In this document: one piece after another, positions 12,729 through 24,629 of the stretch
Layout of the letters: each line of letters starts with the position of its first letter
Numbering within the stretch: position 1 is the stretch's first letter
NCBI GenBank assembly: GCA_001599595.1
Contig: BCHH01000002.1
Span: 3,648,425 to 3,712,424, forward strand
Direction of reading: 5' to 3'
DNA: 64,000 bases
DNA from: Beverwykella pulmonaria
Lineage: Eukaryota; Ascomycota; Dothideomycetes; Pleosporales; Melanommataceae
The notes under the pieces: generated by a model
Databases searched by the model: none
The model's input: only the letters and a program-made list of their open reading frames with translations
Told to the model about the DNA's origin: nothing
Made by a program: the position numbers and the translations under genes

Positions 12729-15700
12729 CTTCTACTGAATGGGCCGGGAGCAAAATGGATGTTTGAAGGTAGATCGAGCAGGCTCTGGGATTCCGAGAAG
12801 CGTGAGGTTTTAGGGCACAGCGGTACTCCCCGCTTTGGCCTAGCTTGGCACTACCCTAGGTATTATTTTGTTTTTGGGAGGCTGAGATGTACAAGCACTG
12901 ACCAGAAGAAATCGGGAAATCGACGGTGGCTGGAACTGCTCGTGCGTTACTGTCGGATAGGATCATTGGCGGGCAGCAATCAGGGTGAGAACCACAATAT
13001 CTACTCTGTATTATTTTATCCATGTTTCTCATGCCGGAGTATGTAGCTCGTGTCATATTGGTCTCGTGGTAAGCTGTCAACACTATCACCCCAGCTGTCG
13101 GAGTTGGACTGACTGTCGTGACACCAGTTTTACCTCGACCGCCCCAAGCACGGACATCGGAGGCAAGTACTACATCATTCCGGAGTATATCAAAGTCTCT
13201 TTTTCCAATAGTGTCTACTGATCGATCAGTTCTGTGGCACAAATGCTGTAGCATTGCGGCTTTCTCGGGCAGGTTGAAACAAATTCCGGATTGGCGGTCT
13301 CGGACGCCTTGCTTCCACCTAAGACCAACATTAAGGCGTTCGTTAGGAGCAATCCCCAGAGTGCTACTCTAAGCGGATGGTATATTCTCTATCTTATGCC
13401 TATATGCGCTGTTGTCGGGCGATTGGGATTCCAACTGATCAAGCGACCTCGTCGATCAACTAATGGTGGCCTTCACCATGTGTCCCACCACTGAGCACGG
13501 CCCGATTCCAACGCTTACAGGAGTGTCAAGGAAGGCCGATGAGGATCGTGCAATCAGAGGCTGCTTTCGGCTTGCAGATTGTTGAGATGGTACACAAACA
13601 TTATTTTATTCGATTGTTTGCCCCAGTCGAATCTTCCCCCCTTCTTTCATGTCTCCTCTCACAGACCGTAGGAATTCTTTTTTTTTTGATCTGCCTTCGC
13701 CTTCGTAGAAGATTCATCCTTACCCGGATAGGAAGGGAAAAGAATCAGAACATGACCTTTGCGTTGCATTCGGCATGAGAGCGGCAATTTCGGCGATATC
13801 ATCGAAGTACAAGCTCTTCAAAACGAGGACACGTAGCGCGCGACGCATATTAAACCTTAAAAGAGGACTGTAAAGAGACTTTAAGCTAACCTACCTGTTG
13901 GCTAAGCCCTATCAAGATCGACGGCTGTGCGTCTTGGTTTTGAGGAGGTTGCATTGGTTTGCAGCCTTATTTGCCTGTGAGGTGCTCAGTTCACGGCGAC
14001 GATCCTCATCAGTTGTTATTCCCAGGAGCCAAGGTGGCCATCGCCATTTTTGTGTAGAACGCCACTTGTGCGCCATACTTCCTTGCCCACGCGACGCCAT
14101 CAGCCCCAAACTCGGTTTTCTTAGGATCCGGGGCCAAAAACTAGGCGCCGCCGATCGATGTTCCACAACGTTGATCCGCGATGTCCGCAGGATCCCATGG
14201 TCATGCCTCAGTTGGCGCGGCTCGTTCCGGGCGATGCCGCTCCCTTCTGCAACGAACTCCCGGGTCGGTGTTGTATCCCAACAAATGAGGCTCTGGCCCG
14301 ATTTCGCGTTGTGGAAGCTGGCATGCGCTGCCGCGCCTCCGGTGGTCGTCATCGGAGCTGGATCATCCAGCGTCCGACTTCTTGTGCAACTTGGTGCTGC
14401 AAACTGTATGCTTTGTATCGGTAGACCGGGCACCAGTAGCCGGAAGGCGGCAGGCGGCCCTAGCGTCGATATGCCTCAGCCACGGGACGCATCATGCGAA
14501 TGTGGTACACGGACGGTGTTGGGCTTTTGTAAAACAGTACAGGTGTCCTGAGGGTGTGCACATCTTCCTCAAAGCACACGCCCAAGTCAGGGGTAATAGA
14601 CTCCTTTAAGCATTCGTGGGCATGACGAAGAACAAGAATCAGCAGCTGTGGGTGAGCATTTCTATTTGGAGGACTAAGCTGAGCGGCGTGTACGACGTAT
14701 GACACCACCCTTTTTCATGCTCGCGGACACACTTTTGGTCAGATACAGCTTACTGGGAGCAATACCCCTTGCAGATGTCTTAGATGGAAGAGTTGTTCAC
14801 CGCATTCTGGAGGCAGCGTGGTATGTTGATCCAAGGAGGATCATCGTTATTGTTTGACTTTCGCTCTCATTCCGTGAACTTTGCCCACGAATCTTCCTGT
14901 ATCCACTTCTTTTCTTGGCTTCAAGCATGGCGTTCCCTGTCAAGATGCCAGCACTCATGTCGTTCATATGTGAACGGTTTCAGAACTCCGAGCCAGCACT
15001 TAAACTCGTACGACGTGTACCGAAGGTTTTTATTTCTTTCCGCATGCTGCATACTTGTTGTCTTGATTCTACACCGCTCATGAAAGGTACGTCGCATCTT
15101 GTGAGACATGTGATGGTAGAGCGCCAATTTGGGGGGCGTGTGTCTTTGGAGATGTGTGTAAGAAGAGTCCAGGGTGGAAGGAGGAGAAGAGGGTTCATAT
15201 GTAGCCTTCTATGTCCTTACTGGTTAGTGGAATCAACTTGGCGTACTCACCTCGTCGCCGGCCCTCAATTTTCATCTCTGCGGTAATCGTTACCGGATTT
15301 TCCCCCCCGGTGGGTATGTAACCCCCGTCCATCGGCTTTGGAACCTGCACAATCACATTTTAGGGCTTAATCTCTCTAAAGGTTGCCGCGACGTTGATGA
15401 TAGACTCTCAAAGGACAACGAACCCGACTTAATGTGGTTGGAGGAGAAAATCTAGAAGTCAAATCCCCAAAGGGCAATGAGAACGGAAAAGCCTGTTGGA
15501 AAAGCATATCGAACGACAAGAATAGCACGCCATCCAGTCGCCGTCGATCATACCGGGAAGGCCAGCTTGAAAACGATAGTAGGCTTTACCGAGCAACGAA
15601 GATAAACACAACTGCTATTCGATCGACATGGTGTTGTATGTGCAATTTACACGTACGGGTAAGCCCCTGCACCCCGTTAAGTGGCCATTACTTCGTTCTC

Positions 15701-16690
15701 TACTTCCTCTAGGTCTACCGTACCACTCTCGTGATTTTAAAAGCCGTTCCAAGGCCCATGAATCGCGGATACGAATACTTGTGTTCACTTTCCAGTCGTG
15801 TGCCTATTCTCAAAGAAAAGACACATAGGGAAATGAGGTCAGTACTTTAAAGCGTCTCTCATGACGCGTTCTCTGAAGGCTTTTCATTTACCGGTTGGAA
15901 ATGGATGATGGAGAGCGTTTGGCAGATAAGGTGATAGGGTTTTGTGCCTTCGCGTTATGCCTCGAAGAGGACTGATGGTAGGTGTGGATCTTAGCCGTGG
16001 TTTTATAACGCAAAGCGACCCTCTTATAACCTTATGTTCATCATCAATTTTCTCCATTCTATGTCGTCTTCCATCATCCTTCTCCCCCCTTCTACTCAGA
16101 CAACTCGCATCCTCAAACCATCCACTACCTTTATTTCCCTCGCCAACATCCTGCACTCACGAATGGTTCTATTCCACCATTTTCCTCTCTAAGGCTGTGA
16201 TTATCTTAAATTTATACGCGTCTAGTGGTCGTGAGCCCATGGGGCTTTTTCCTGTATTTTAAGACATCTCCAACTCTCAGAGCATAAAACGTCACTGTCT
16301 AGAACATAATCATATTGAGGTTTGCATGTTGTTTGAGGGGGTGCTATTGCTCTATAATAGAGAGAGGCCAGAGATAGAAGAATGGAGGGTTTATATATCC
16401 ACTGGATGGTATGGGATGACCGATCAAGTTGAACGTTTGAAGTCTGGTTGATCATTAGGGCGCTGCTATTGTGTATGGTAGACTATGGTGTTTCATGTTG
16501 TTGTCGACACAAGGCGCCATTTGAATGAATGTGATCACGTCTCGTCTTCAGCCCTTTCCTATTGGGTGGCAATTTGCAATGCTAACCTTCATTGTCTGTT
16601 TAGGTATATACAGATAGCTACGCCCCTTTTAGCCCTTCATCTTTGCACACCTTCCATCGACAACCTTTGCTAGACAAATCGATATACATG
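12729..16690. other. Gene-poor stretch with short frames only
   Basis: About 4 kb with stops in all frames and no recognised domain. One protein-like segment at 14009-14140 is listed separately. The 14.0-14.5 kb part is more GC-rich than its surroundings, and several frames stay open there by chance of composition. The rest shows nothing I can support. Confidence 0.4.
14009..14140 (-). pseudogene. Isolated exon-like coding fragment
   Basis: After a plausible CCTAG acceptor, 43 codons run to a stop at 14009-14011. They read as an ordinary protein C-terminus, including TEFGADGVAWARKYGAQVAF and TKMAMATLAPGNN. No matching upstream exon with a clean donor was found, though the frame upstream on the same strand (to about 14370) also looks protein-like. 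I cannot name the family. It may be the last exon of a broken or missed gene. Confidence 0.25.
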
Positions 16691-16695
16691 CACTG

Positions 16696-17255
16696 ATGTT
16701 GGAATATCAATCACTCAGGGAGGATATACGGTCGAAGAGCATGAGGCTAGGATCAACCACCGAAACGCAAGAGTATATAAGTCAAGCGCTTGAATCAATA
16801 ACAAGCGAAAACGCACCAGTTGAGGATACGTACTGTACTACAAACAGGTTAAAACTCTACATAATAGTGAGCTTGAATTTATACAGTAAGTTAACGGACT
16901 CATCAAACAATTCACCTCTTTCATCAAGGAGGGTCAATTGCCCAAAAAAAAAGGCTTTATAGGAGAAGGAAACCCTCAAGGAGATCCGGGATGTCAGTCT
17001 GAAACTATTCACCCCTTAGGTAAAAGCAATCGTGAAGAGTGATTCAGAGATCGCGAGGCTTTACAAAGAACTTACAAAGCTTGAGGAAGACGTATAACTA
17101 CTGAAGGAGCAAGACAGAGGCTATGCAGCTGAAAGACGAAATTGCAAAGCTCAAAGGAGATGCATTTTGTACTGGAAGAGCGCAATCCGGAGCTATCTGA
17201 GGCATAAAGGGTGTAGAAGAAGAAAAGGAGAGAGGAAAGAAGAATTAGTGCTTAG
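16696..17255 (+). pseudogene. Decayed coiled-coil protein gene
   Basis: Charged, Glu/Lys/Leu-rich coding sense jumps between frames with intervening stops. An N-terminal piece (SQALESITSENAPVED) is followed by LIKQFTSFIKEGQLPKKKGF in another frame. Then comes SEIARLYKELTKLEEDV, an in-frame stop, and further heptad-like sequence. The pattern suits a long coiled coil broken by small indels and point stops. It could be an old gene or a retroelement gag-like region; no protease, reverse transcriptase or repeat was found beside it. Confidence 0.33.
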
Positions 17256-17411
17256 CATTCAGGCATATGCTACCAAAAACACTGACCCTTGTGGGCGGCA
17301 CGTAATGCAGCCTCTAACATTTCCCTCTTCAATCGTTCATGTACATTTTTGGACCCATATCTGAGTAAATCTTGATGCTATGTGCGTTCACTTCCTCACC
17401 GATGGCAATCC

Positions 17412-17860
17412 CTAACGGATAACCCCGTCCTTAGCCTCCCTCTCTTTCGCCTCCCTCGCCAACTGCTCCTCCGTCTTCCGATTCCCACGCTCAATTAGCT
17501 TTTCGAGGAAACTGCCCTTCTTCGGTGCGCCGGTCTTCTCGGCTTCTTCTAGGTCTTTGATGTAGGCGTCGCGCTCAGCGGGGCTCATGGCGGCGACTTC
17601 GGAGTCGATGCTAGCTCGAATATCTGCGACCAAAACCAGTAAGTATTGACGTGCAGACTGCGATAGCGAAGTGAATGTAGCATTAAAATTCGCTTAGGGT
17701 AGGAGTGATTTCGGCAGTGTATGTTGGACGGCCTAGGTAGGAATATGGGATATGGAGATGAGGCTGGGTAGTGTTGCGTCATACCTGCTTCCTCTGCTGT
17801 GGGCTGCTGCTCGACCTTGGACTTGCTGCGGATGTGAAAGGCTCTTTTGACGGACTCCAT
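17412..17860 (-). CDS. Small conserved hypothetical protein
   Basis: Two exons, 17860-17785 and 17623-17412, are joined across a 161-nt intron (17624-17784, GTATGA donor, GCAG acceptor) in phase 1. The product is 95 aa, soluble, and very rich in Glu, Lys and Arg. It begins MESVKRAFHIRSKSK and contains the regular segment AAMSPAERDAYIKDLEEAEK, then a helical basic tail ending KEREAKDGVIR. It resembles short uncharacterised helical proteins found widely in Pezizomycotina, but I cannot name a function. The intron is longer than its neighbours', so a further small exon inside it cannot be excluded. Confidence 0.6.
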
Positions 17861-18875
17861 TGTATTATTCTTATGATTGACGAAGATTTAGAAATGGATG
17901 TTGATTTCGTTGCGAGTAGGTTTGGGGCGGAGAAGATGAAGTGCTTAAAGCGAGGTGATGAGGGCCAAAATGCACTTGTACGTCATAATGTGCGGGCCCG
18001 CCATTTATGGAGTATAAGCAAGCGAGGTTTGCAGTTTGTTCTTGGGTTTGCTTGTTATTGATGATGTTTGGATGCGAAGAGAAAATGTGAAGCTATCTGT
18101 AACGTCCTGAGTCAGGATCTTAGTGCAATGGTGCTCTAGGACATGACTATTTCCTCAAGAAGTGTAGAGATTGAGCTCGTCACAAGAAACTTGCAATAGC
18201 ATGCTGAAGCCGAAGTATTTTTAACAGACATACGTTTTCTAGAGCAGAATGTGGAAATTTCTGTTGATCTGAACAATAAACAGTGCTGTCGGCGCGAGTC
18301 GGCCCTTGGTTGGACATTGATGTTGAAGATATTGGAGTTTTCGGGACAGCTCGGCGGGCTCTTCGGAAGAGAGCTCACGCTAGCTCAAACGTCAGTATCC
18401 GTCAGTATCCAGCCTGCAGCAGCTCTCGTTCAACACCACTCCTGGGATATCCGGCGCCATCCACGCTCATTTCAAAGCTGCATCGGAGGGCTATGTAGTG
18501 ACTGAGACTTTGGTGAGGATTTGCAGAATTCATGAGTCTCCAATGTTCCATTTTCGCGAAGTTCCGGAAAAGCTGTTCTCATCGGGAACCTGTCCCCGCA
18601 TTGCAAGCTAGTCTTGGCGGCTCACAAGCCGATAGCCATAGCTTCACGTCCCCTCTGCCCGGCCCTGGGCTACCACTCATGGCAGCCGGCCTAGCCTGGG
18701 CTTGATGCAACCAAAGAAGATCAGATCCTCGGTCCAGGCGAGGATGGGTGACGTCCTCAGGTCCCTCTGTATAAATAATAATTCCCCGTCTTCTCCTCAT
18801 CTCCGCACTCTGACCTCATAGCATTCCTATCCCCCATACCTCCATAGCGATAGCTACCTCTTCACCACACTCACA
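17861..18875. other. Intergenic upstream of malate synthase
   Basis: About 1 kb between divergent genes. A pyrimidine-rich stretch leads to the malate synthase ATG with a favourable CACAATGGC context. A TATAAATAA sequence near 18770 could be its TATA element. Nothing else is evident. Confidence 0.45.
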
Positions 18876-20662
18876 ATGGCAGCCAACCCAGACGCTATTC
18901 TCCGCGAGGTCAACATCCTCGGTGCATTGAATGACCAGAACCGCAAGATTCTGAGTCGCGACGCCGCCGTCTTCCTCGCTCTCCTCCATCGCACATTCAA
19001 CGAGCGCCGGAAAGCCCTGCTCCAGCGACGCATTGTCCGACAGGCCGAGCTCGATAAGGGCAATCTCCTCGACTTCCTCCCAGAGACTCGACACATCCGT
19101 GAGAACGAGACATGGAAGGGTGCTCCCCCAGCCCCCGGGCTTGTGGACAGACGTGTGGAGATCACAGGGCCGACCGACAGAAAGATGGTTGTCAATGCAT
19201 TGAACTCTGACGTGTGGACATACATGGCCGACTTCGAAGGTGAGACTTTGTCGAACGTGATATGCAGTGTGCTCAGGAAGCTCACAACCCAATAGACTCA
19301 TCCGCTCCGACGTGGGACAACATGGTCAACGGCCAGCTCAACCTCTACGATGCCATCCGCAGGCAGGTCGACTTCAAGCAGGGTGAGAAGGAATACAAGC
19401 TGCGCACCGACCGGACACTCCCCACACTCATTGCCCGCGCCCGAGGCTGGCATCTGGAGGAGAAGCACTTCACTGTTGACGGTGAGCCCATCTCTGGATC
19501 CCTGTTCGACTTTGGCCTGTACTTCTTCAACAACGCCGAGGAGCTCGTAAAGCGGGGGTTCGGCCCATACTTTTACCTGCCGAAGATGGAGTCCCATCTC
19601 GAGGCCAGGCTGTGGAATGACGTGTTCAATCTTGCACAGGACTACATTGGCATGCGACGGGGCACCATCCGAGCTACTGTCCTGATCGAGACCATTACGG
19701 CTGCTTTCGAGATGGACGAGATCATCTACGAGCTCCGTGACCATTCCTCCGGCCTCAACTGCGGCCGTTGGGACTACATCTTCAACACCATCAAGCGCTT
19801 CCGCCAGAATCCTAGCTTCATCCTTCCCGACCGAGCCGCTGTGACTATGACAGTTCCCTTCATGGACGCGTATGTGAAGCTGCTCATCAAGACCTGCCAC
19901 AAGCGAGGTGTGCATGCCATGGTAAGTCCACTATCCGACCACCTGATCAAACTCAATTGACATGGCCTAGGGCGGTATGGCCGCGCAAATTCCCATCAAG
20001 AACGACCCCGCCGCGAACGACGCAGCTATGGCCAATGTCCGCGCCGATAAGCTCCGTGAAGTGCGTGCAGGCCATGACGGAACCTGGGTTGCTCACCCAG
20101 CCCTTGCGTCTATCGCCTCAGATGTTTTCAACACACACATGCCAGCACCTAACCAGTTGTATGTGCGTCGCGAAGACGTACACATTACTGCCAACGACCT
20201 CCTCAACATGAACGTGCCTGGCAAGATCACTGAGGAAGGCATCCGCAAGAACCTCGACATTGGTCTTGCTTACATGGAAGCCTGGGTCCGAGGCGTTGGA
20301 TGTGTGCCCATAAACTACCTCATGGAGGACGCTGCCACTGCTGAAGTGTCACGCAGCCAGCTCTGGCAATGGGCCAAGCACAACGTGCAGACTGCTGAGG
20401 GCCAGACAGTGACCAAAGACTTTGCGACCAAGTTGCTCAGAGAACAAGCAGCGAAGCTCGCTGCGAAAGCACCCAAGGGGAACAAGTTTGCCTTGGCTTC
20501 GAAGTACTTTGAGAGCCAGGTCACGGGCGAGGACTATGCCGAGTTCTTGACGTCGTACGTTTTTCAATCCTCCGTACGCATTGAAATATACTAACGTGCG
20601 GTAGACTGCTATACAACGAAATCACAAATGTAGGTCCCGCCAAAGGTGCTTCAAAGCTATAG
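18876..20662 (+). CDS. MLS1: Malate synthase, glyoxylate cycle, peroxisomal
   Basis: Malate synthase condenses glyoxylate with acetyl-CoA to malate, allowing growth on fatty acids and acetate. Four exons, 18876-19239, 19296-19921, 19971-20554 and 20605-20662, with 49-56-nt introns, give 543 aa, the normal fungal length. Family signatures are present: [36 protein letters not shown], then [20 protein letters not shown] and [10 protein letters not shown] with the catalytic Arg, Glu and Asp contexts. The last 58-nt exon ends in Ser-Lys-Leu, a PTS1 signal, so the enzyme should be imported into peroxisomes/glyoxysomes. This exon is easy to miss; without it the targeting signal is lost. Confidence 0.96.
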
Positions 20663-21520
20663 CTTTCCATCTCTCGTATCCCATACCCTTGTATCACTCT
20701 TAAATCAAAAGAATATCTTTGCGGGCGCATGGGCAGACTGTATTCTACGCAATTTAAAAAGATGAATGTCGTTTGAAAGTACCTTGTATTGTTACCATCG
20801 TACATGTAATAATTACCATGTGAAAGACCATTGGCTAACATATGCGTGTTTGATAGGCCCAGTCCCCCGTTGCGGCGAGCAAGCTTTGAGCGAACCGAGG
20901 TCGATCTGGGATTGTGGTGTATTGCGGGGATGAGTCGGCCAGTGTGGCGTGGTGTGGAATGTGGGATGCACGTGGGAATGCGGAGTGCGTGGCATGTGAA
21001 AGCGAGTGAAAGATCACGCGAATCATGAGGATACGAGATGATAGAAACTTGGCATAAGCTTGTACAGGTCGGTAGCGAAACCGGCTTCACCTCGGACGTC
21101 AGGCTTTCATTAGCCTAGACACGTGATTCACCACTGTACAAGAAGTATTTGTGTCACAGCTTGAGCTGACGACCTTATGGCCAGTGCGGGTCAGCCTGCT
21201 AGTGGTGGCGATATGACGGGTCTCATGAAGTCCAGCTTTAGCTACTGAAATACGCCAACGCGGCCACGTGATATTGAATACTTGCAGCTCATCTATAATA
21301 CTGATAGACACCGTTCTTCGACTGTTCCACCTGTGCACATCTTACTTACATTGATATCTTACGCAATCCCCCTTATGCGACTCTTGCAGATTAACGATGG
21401 CGGCGACTTCAGCCTGGTCTAGCGTGTTGGCAACAAACATCCCACAGTTGCTATCCTTTCTCGCACTCGGGAAGAGATGAGGAGGAGGCTACCTTCAAAA
21501 CCTAGAGAATGGTACAGGCA
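20663..21520. other. Intergenic, no gene seen
   Basis: This is the 3' flank of malate synthase followed by non-coding sequence. A minus frame at 20521-21090 overlaps the malate synthase 3' end and has no domain character. The HET/TPR relic begins at about 21520. Confidence 0.45.
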
Positions 21521-23120
21521 AAACAAAGGTCGGCCATTACAAGATTCGCTTCTGCGGCAAGCAATCTGCTAAGGACGACCTCCATTTTTTCTGGGTAGAA
21601 TCGACATGTCAAGTAGCGCCGGGCTTTCAGAAGCTATCAACTCTATGTTACGTGTATCTGTCTCACGTTCTAGACAGTATCTCTAATAGAGGAAACCGGT
21701 TATCTCAAAGATGGACGTCGGCATTTAGGGAGAGCGGATGGTTCACCCGGGGCTGGACTCTTCAAGAGCTTACCGCTCCGGTATCAGTTGAAATTTTCTC
21801 AAAGGGGAGACGCTTCTTGGAGACAAACGATCGCTGGAACAGATTCTCCATGAGACAACAAAAATCACTGCCAAAGCCCTTCAAGGATGTCCTTTATCCC
21901 AGTTCAGCATCGATGTACGATTCCCTTGGGCCGCAAAACGCCAGACAAAACGCGAAGAGAATGCAGTATATTCTCTGCTAGGTATATTCCATACTCATAT
22001 ACCGTTGAGCTATGGAGAGGGTCGGGACAAGGCGTTCGCCCGGCTTCGGAAGGAAATTAAAATGTCTTCTAGCCTATTGAGGCGGCAGGGGCCCACGGGC
22101 TAGGTGGTGCAGGTAAGACTCAGTTACAGGTCGAATTTGCTCGACGTCACCAACACAATATCTCGTCGGTGTTATAGCATTACGGTAGCAACAAGAGCAA
22201 CCTCAAGCAAAAAATCGCCGATTGTGCGAGCCGCGTACTAGTAGGGCAGCTCGCCGAGACCAGCAGAACATGCGCTTATGGCCAGGGAGAAAACGAGGAA
22301 GGAGAGGAAGAGGAGAGGTAAATACTATGGGTGATTCATATATTAGCAATTGTATATGCGCAAAGGGGAAAGCTAGATCATGCAGAGAAGATGTACATGC
22401 GGGCGATGGAAGGGTATAATAATGCACTAGGAGCGGAGGATCTGTTAGCACTCTGCACAGTCAACAAGTTAGGCATTTTCTACTTCGATCAGGACAGATT
22501 AGACAAGGCAGAGGAGAGGTATACGCGGGCGCTAAAAGGACACAAAAAGGCACTTGGAATGAAGCGCAAGCCAACACTCACCACAGTCAATAACCTAGGC
22601 CTTCTCTACTTCAAACGCGGAAAGCTAAAAGGGAGAGCAGATGTACTCACAGGCGCTAGAAGGAAGAGTGAAGGCACTTTGTGCAGAGAGTCTGTCAACA
22701 CTTAAAACAGTCCACAACTTAGGCAGCCTCTACAAGGAACCGGGGCAAGCTAGACAAGGCAAAGAAGATGTACATTCGCGCACTGGACGGAAGGGAGAAT
22801 GCACTAGGAGCAGGGTACACGTCAACACTTGACACAGTCCACAACTTAGGCAGCCTCTACAAGGACCAGGGTAAGCTAGACAAGGCAGAGAAGATGTACA
22901 TGTGCGCACTGCCTGGATACGAGGAGGCGATTGGTTCCGAAAGCATCTCCACCTACATTCCAGCGCTACATACCATGAGCGCCCATGCTCCCCTCTTTGA
23001 AACTCAAGGTTGTGTAGATGGTTCCAGAATCTGGTACTCAAGGGCGCTCTCGGGCTGCTCAAAGGTGCTTTGGGAAGGTCCATTAGAAGTGCTAAGCTCT
23101 GCGCAACAGCCTCGCTAGAG
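21520..23120 (+). pseudogene. Decayed HET-domain/TPR gene lacking its NB-ARC region
   Basis: The first part (about 21520-22065) is a degraded HET domain. It contains HYKIRFCGKQSAKDD, CYVYLSHV and SGWFTRGWTLQELTAP, then, after a frameshift, YSLLGIFHTHIPLSYGEG. About 265 bp later a tetratricopeptide region (22331-23000) shows at least five 42-residue units of the type LGSLYKDQGKLDKAEKMYMC, with two more frameshifts (near 22640 and 22760). No P-loop or other NB-ARC sequence remains between them. The intact gene at 61659-64000 has the same HET motifs and domain order with NB-ARC in between. The simplest reading is a dead paralogue with an internal deletion. The HET domain normally triggers heterokaryon-incompatibility cell death. 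Confidence 0.75.
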
Positions 23121-23595
23121 ACAGCAGCAATGCTTCGATCGACAGAGTGTTGGCGCAAGAATATGCCGACGTCGAAGCCAATATTGATTTATTGCGCTTA
23201 GAGGAGGGGGAGGATAGCTGCGCGCAGCCTCTTTGAGGATCCATTCGACAAGGAATTGCTCTTGGTTTGGGTGTAATCCCTGCTGGTGCTTATAAGCTTG
23301 TACACGATTTATCACACCCTTAAGGCGGTTGCCTAGCATCAACTCAGGCATTGCCGCGAAGCTACCATCTGCTGGATTATGGCTGAACGCCTCTAAGTCA
23401 GAATCCATGCCAGAAAGGGGTGAATTCCGCATACACATTGAAGTCGGATACGAATAGGCCCTTGGCCCAGAACTCCGTACGCCTCGGCGGCAGCTCGTTT
23501 AGGTGGAAAACACCGGGCTTAAAAGCATTAATAGCTTGCTCTATCGCATGCTCACGAGGATCCATAGTAAATTGTATGGGGGTGGATGAAAACAC
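23115..23595 (-). mobile_element. Remnant of a pogo/Fot1-type transposase (N-terminal DNA-binding part)
   Basis: In two minus frames the sequence reads MDPREHAIEQAINAFKPGVF, then, after a break, AYKHQQGLHPNQEQFLVEWI followed by LKEAARSYPPPP. This is the helix-turn-helix (psq/CENP-B type) start of Tc1-mariner/pogo DDE transposases of fungi. The DDE catalytic part is absent. Just beyond its 5' end (23625-23665) a 14-mer TGCGCAGCTTCCCC occurs twice in direct orientation and could be a remnant of the element end. The fragment abuts the dead HET/TPR gene. Confidence 0.6.
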
Positions 23596-23599
23596 AATA

Positions 23600-24629
23600 T
23601 TTTGATTGGGTGGTGTTTTGACACGGGTGCGCAGCTTCCCCCCCGTATGCGCAGCTTCCCCGTAGCCGAGCTTATCACTGCGTCCTAATTAAGACAACAG
23701 CGTTTAGCCTCTTTCTCTTTCTTGCGAGAACTAGGTCTACTGAGCAACAGTATACTTAGACTCTCATCTTGGGTGGTCACATTGGCTAATTGGGCCATGT
23801 GATAATACAGGTATTTTCGGACAAGTTATCAGCGAGATTTGAGCCGATAGCCAGGATGATAAAAAAGAGTATCCGCAAAAGGGATTATAGACGGTTATAC
23901 TACCACAATGCGGGCGCCAACTTTACACTTCTCGCCACCACCGGGAGCAGTAGTGACCACAGCACGGGGTCGATCATCAACCAACCCAACTTAAAGACTC
24001 TTCTTATTCCATCTCCGACGAGGGGGAAGCAGCACCTCAAGAGCCGCTTTACATCTTCAAGACTCAAGTGCAGCATGAGCTGATGAGCCAATCTTCTTGC
24101 CGTCCCGCACGACGCAAAAGCTCATACGACTGATCACGTCATGCACACAGCCATATGAATAGAGACAGCTGATGGATCTGAGGCAATAGAATGGCGCACT
24201 TTAACCGGTCAACAAGTGCAACCCTCTCCTACAGTCAAACAAAAGGACACCGTTCGAGAGATGCTGTACATACCTGTAGTGAATTTACTCAGACCGTGTC
24301 CAAGATCTCGGCATAGAGTACAGACAGCGACCTGCTCTGACCGATCACAATTGCGATCCAATTTTGCCACTACTCAAACGCCTTCCGATAAAAACGAGGC
24401 TTGACGAGCTGAAGATTGATGCAACGCCCCTTCCTGTTCTTGCCCACAATTGGCTCGTTGGTTGACCTCTTCGAGACGCAGAGCGCCTCAATGTGCTTTT
24501 CCCTTCCCTCATGGCGATATCGATGAGCAGCCACAATTTAAGACGCTGTATACCCCAATGACGCTGTAGGCCACTATCAGTTTTTCCTCTCTTAATCTTT
24601 CGTTGTGTTGCGCAGAAACCTGAACGACG
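23600..24629. other. Intergenic upstream of the kinase-HET gene
   Basis: About 1 kb without supported genes. A 97-codon plus frame at 23790-24083 has no recognised domain. The region should contain the promoter of the kinase-HET gene. Confidence 0.4.

Noticed and set aside
13898..14551. 217-codon plus-strand frame
   Set aside because: Low-quality composition (Arg/Cys/Ser-rich). The minus strand of the same interval reads more like protein, and neither is secure.
18816..19915. Minus-strand frames antisense to malate synthase
   Set aside because: They are the usual antisense openness of a GC-rich, biased-codon gene whose plus-strand identity is certain.
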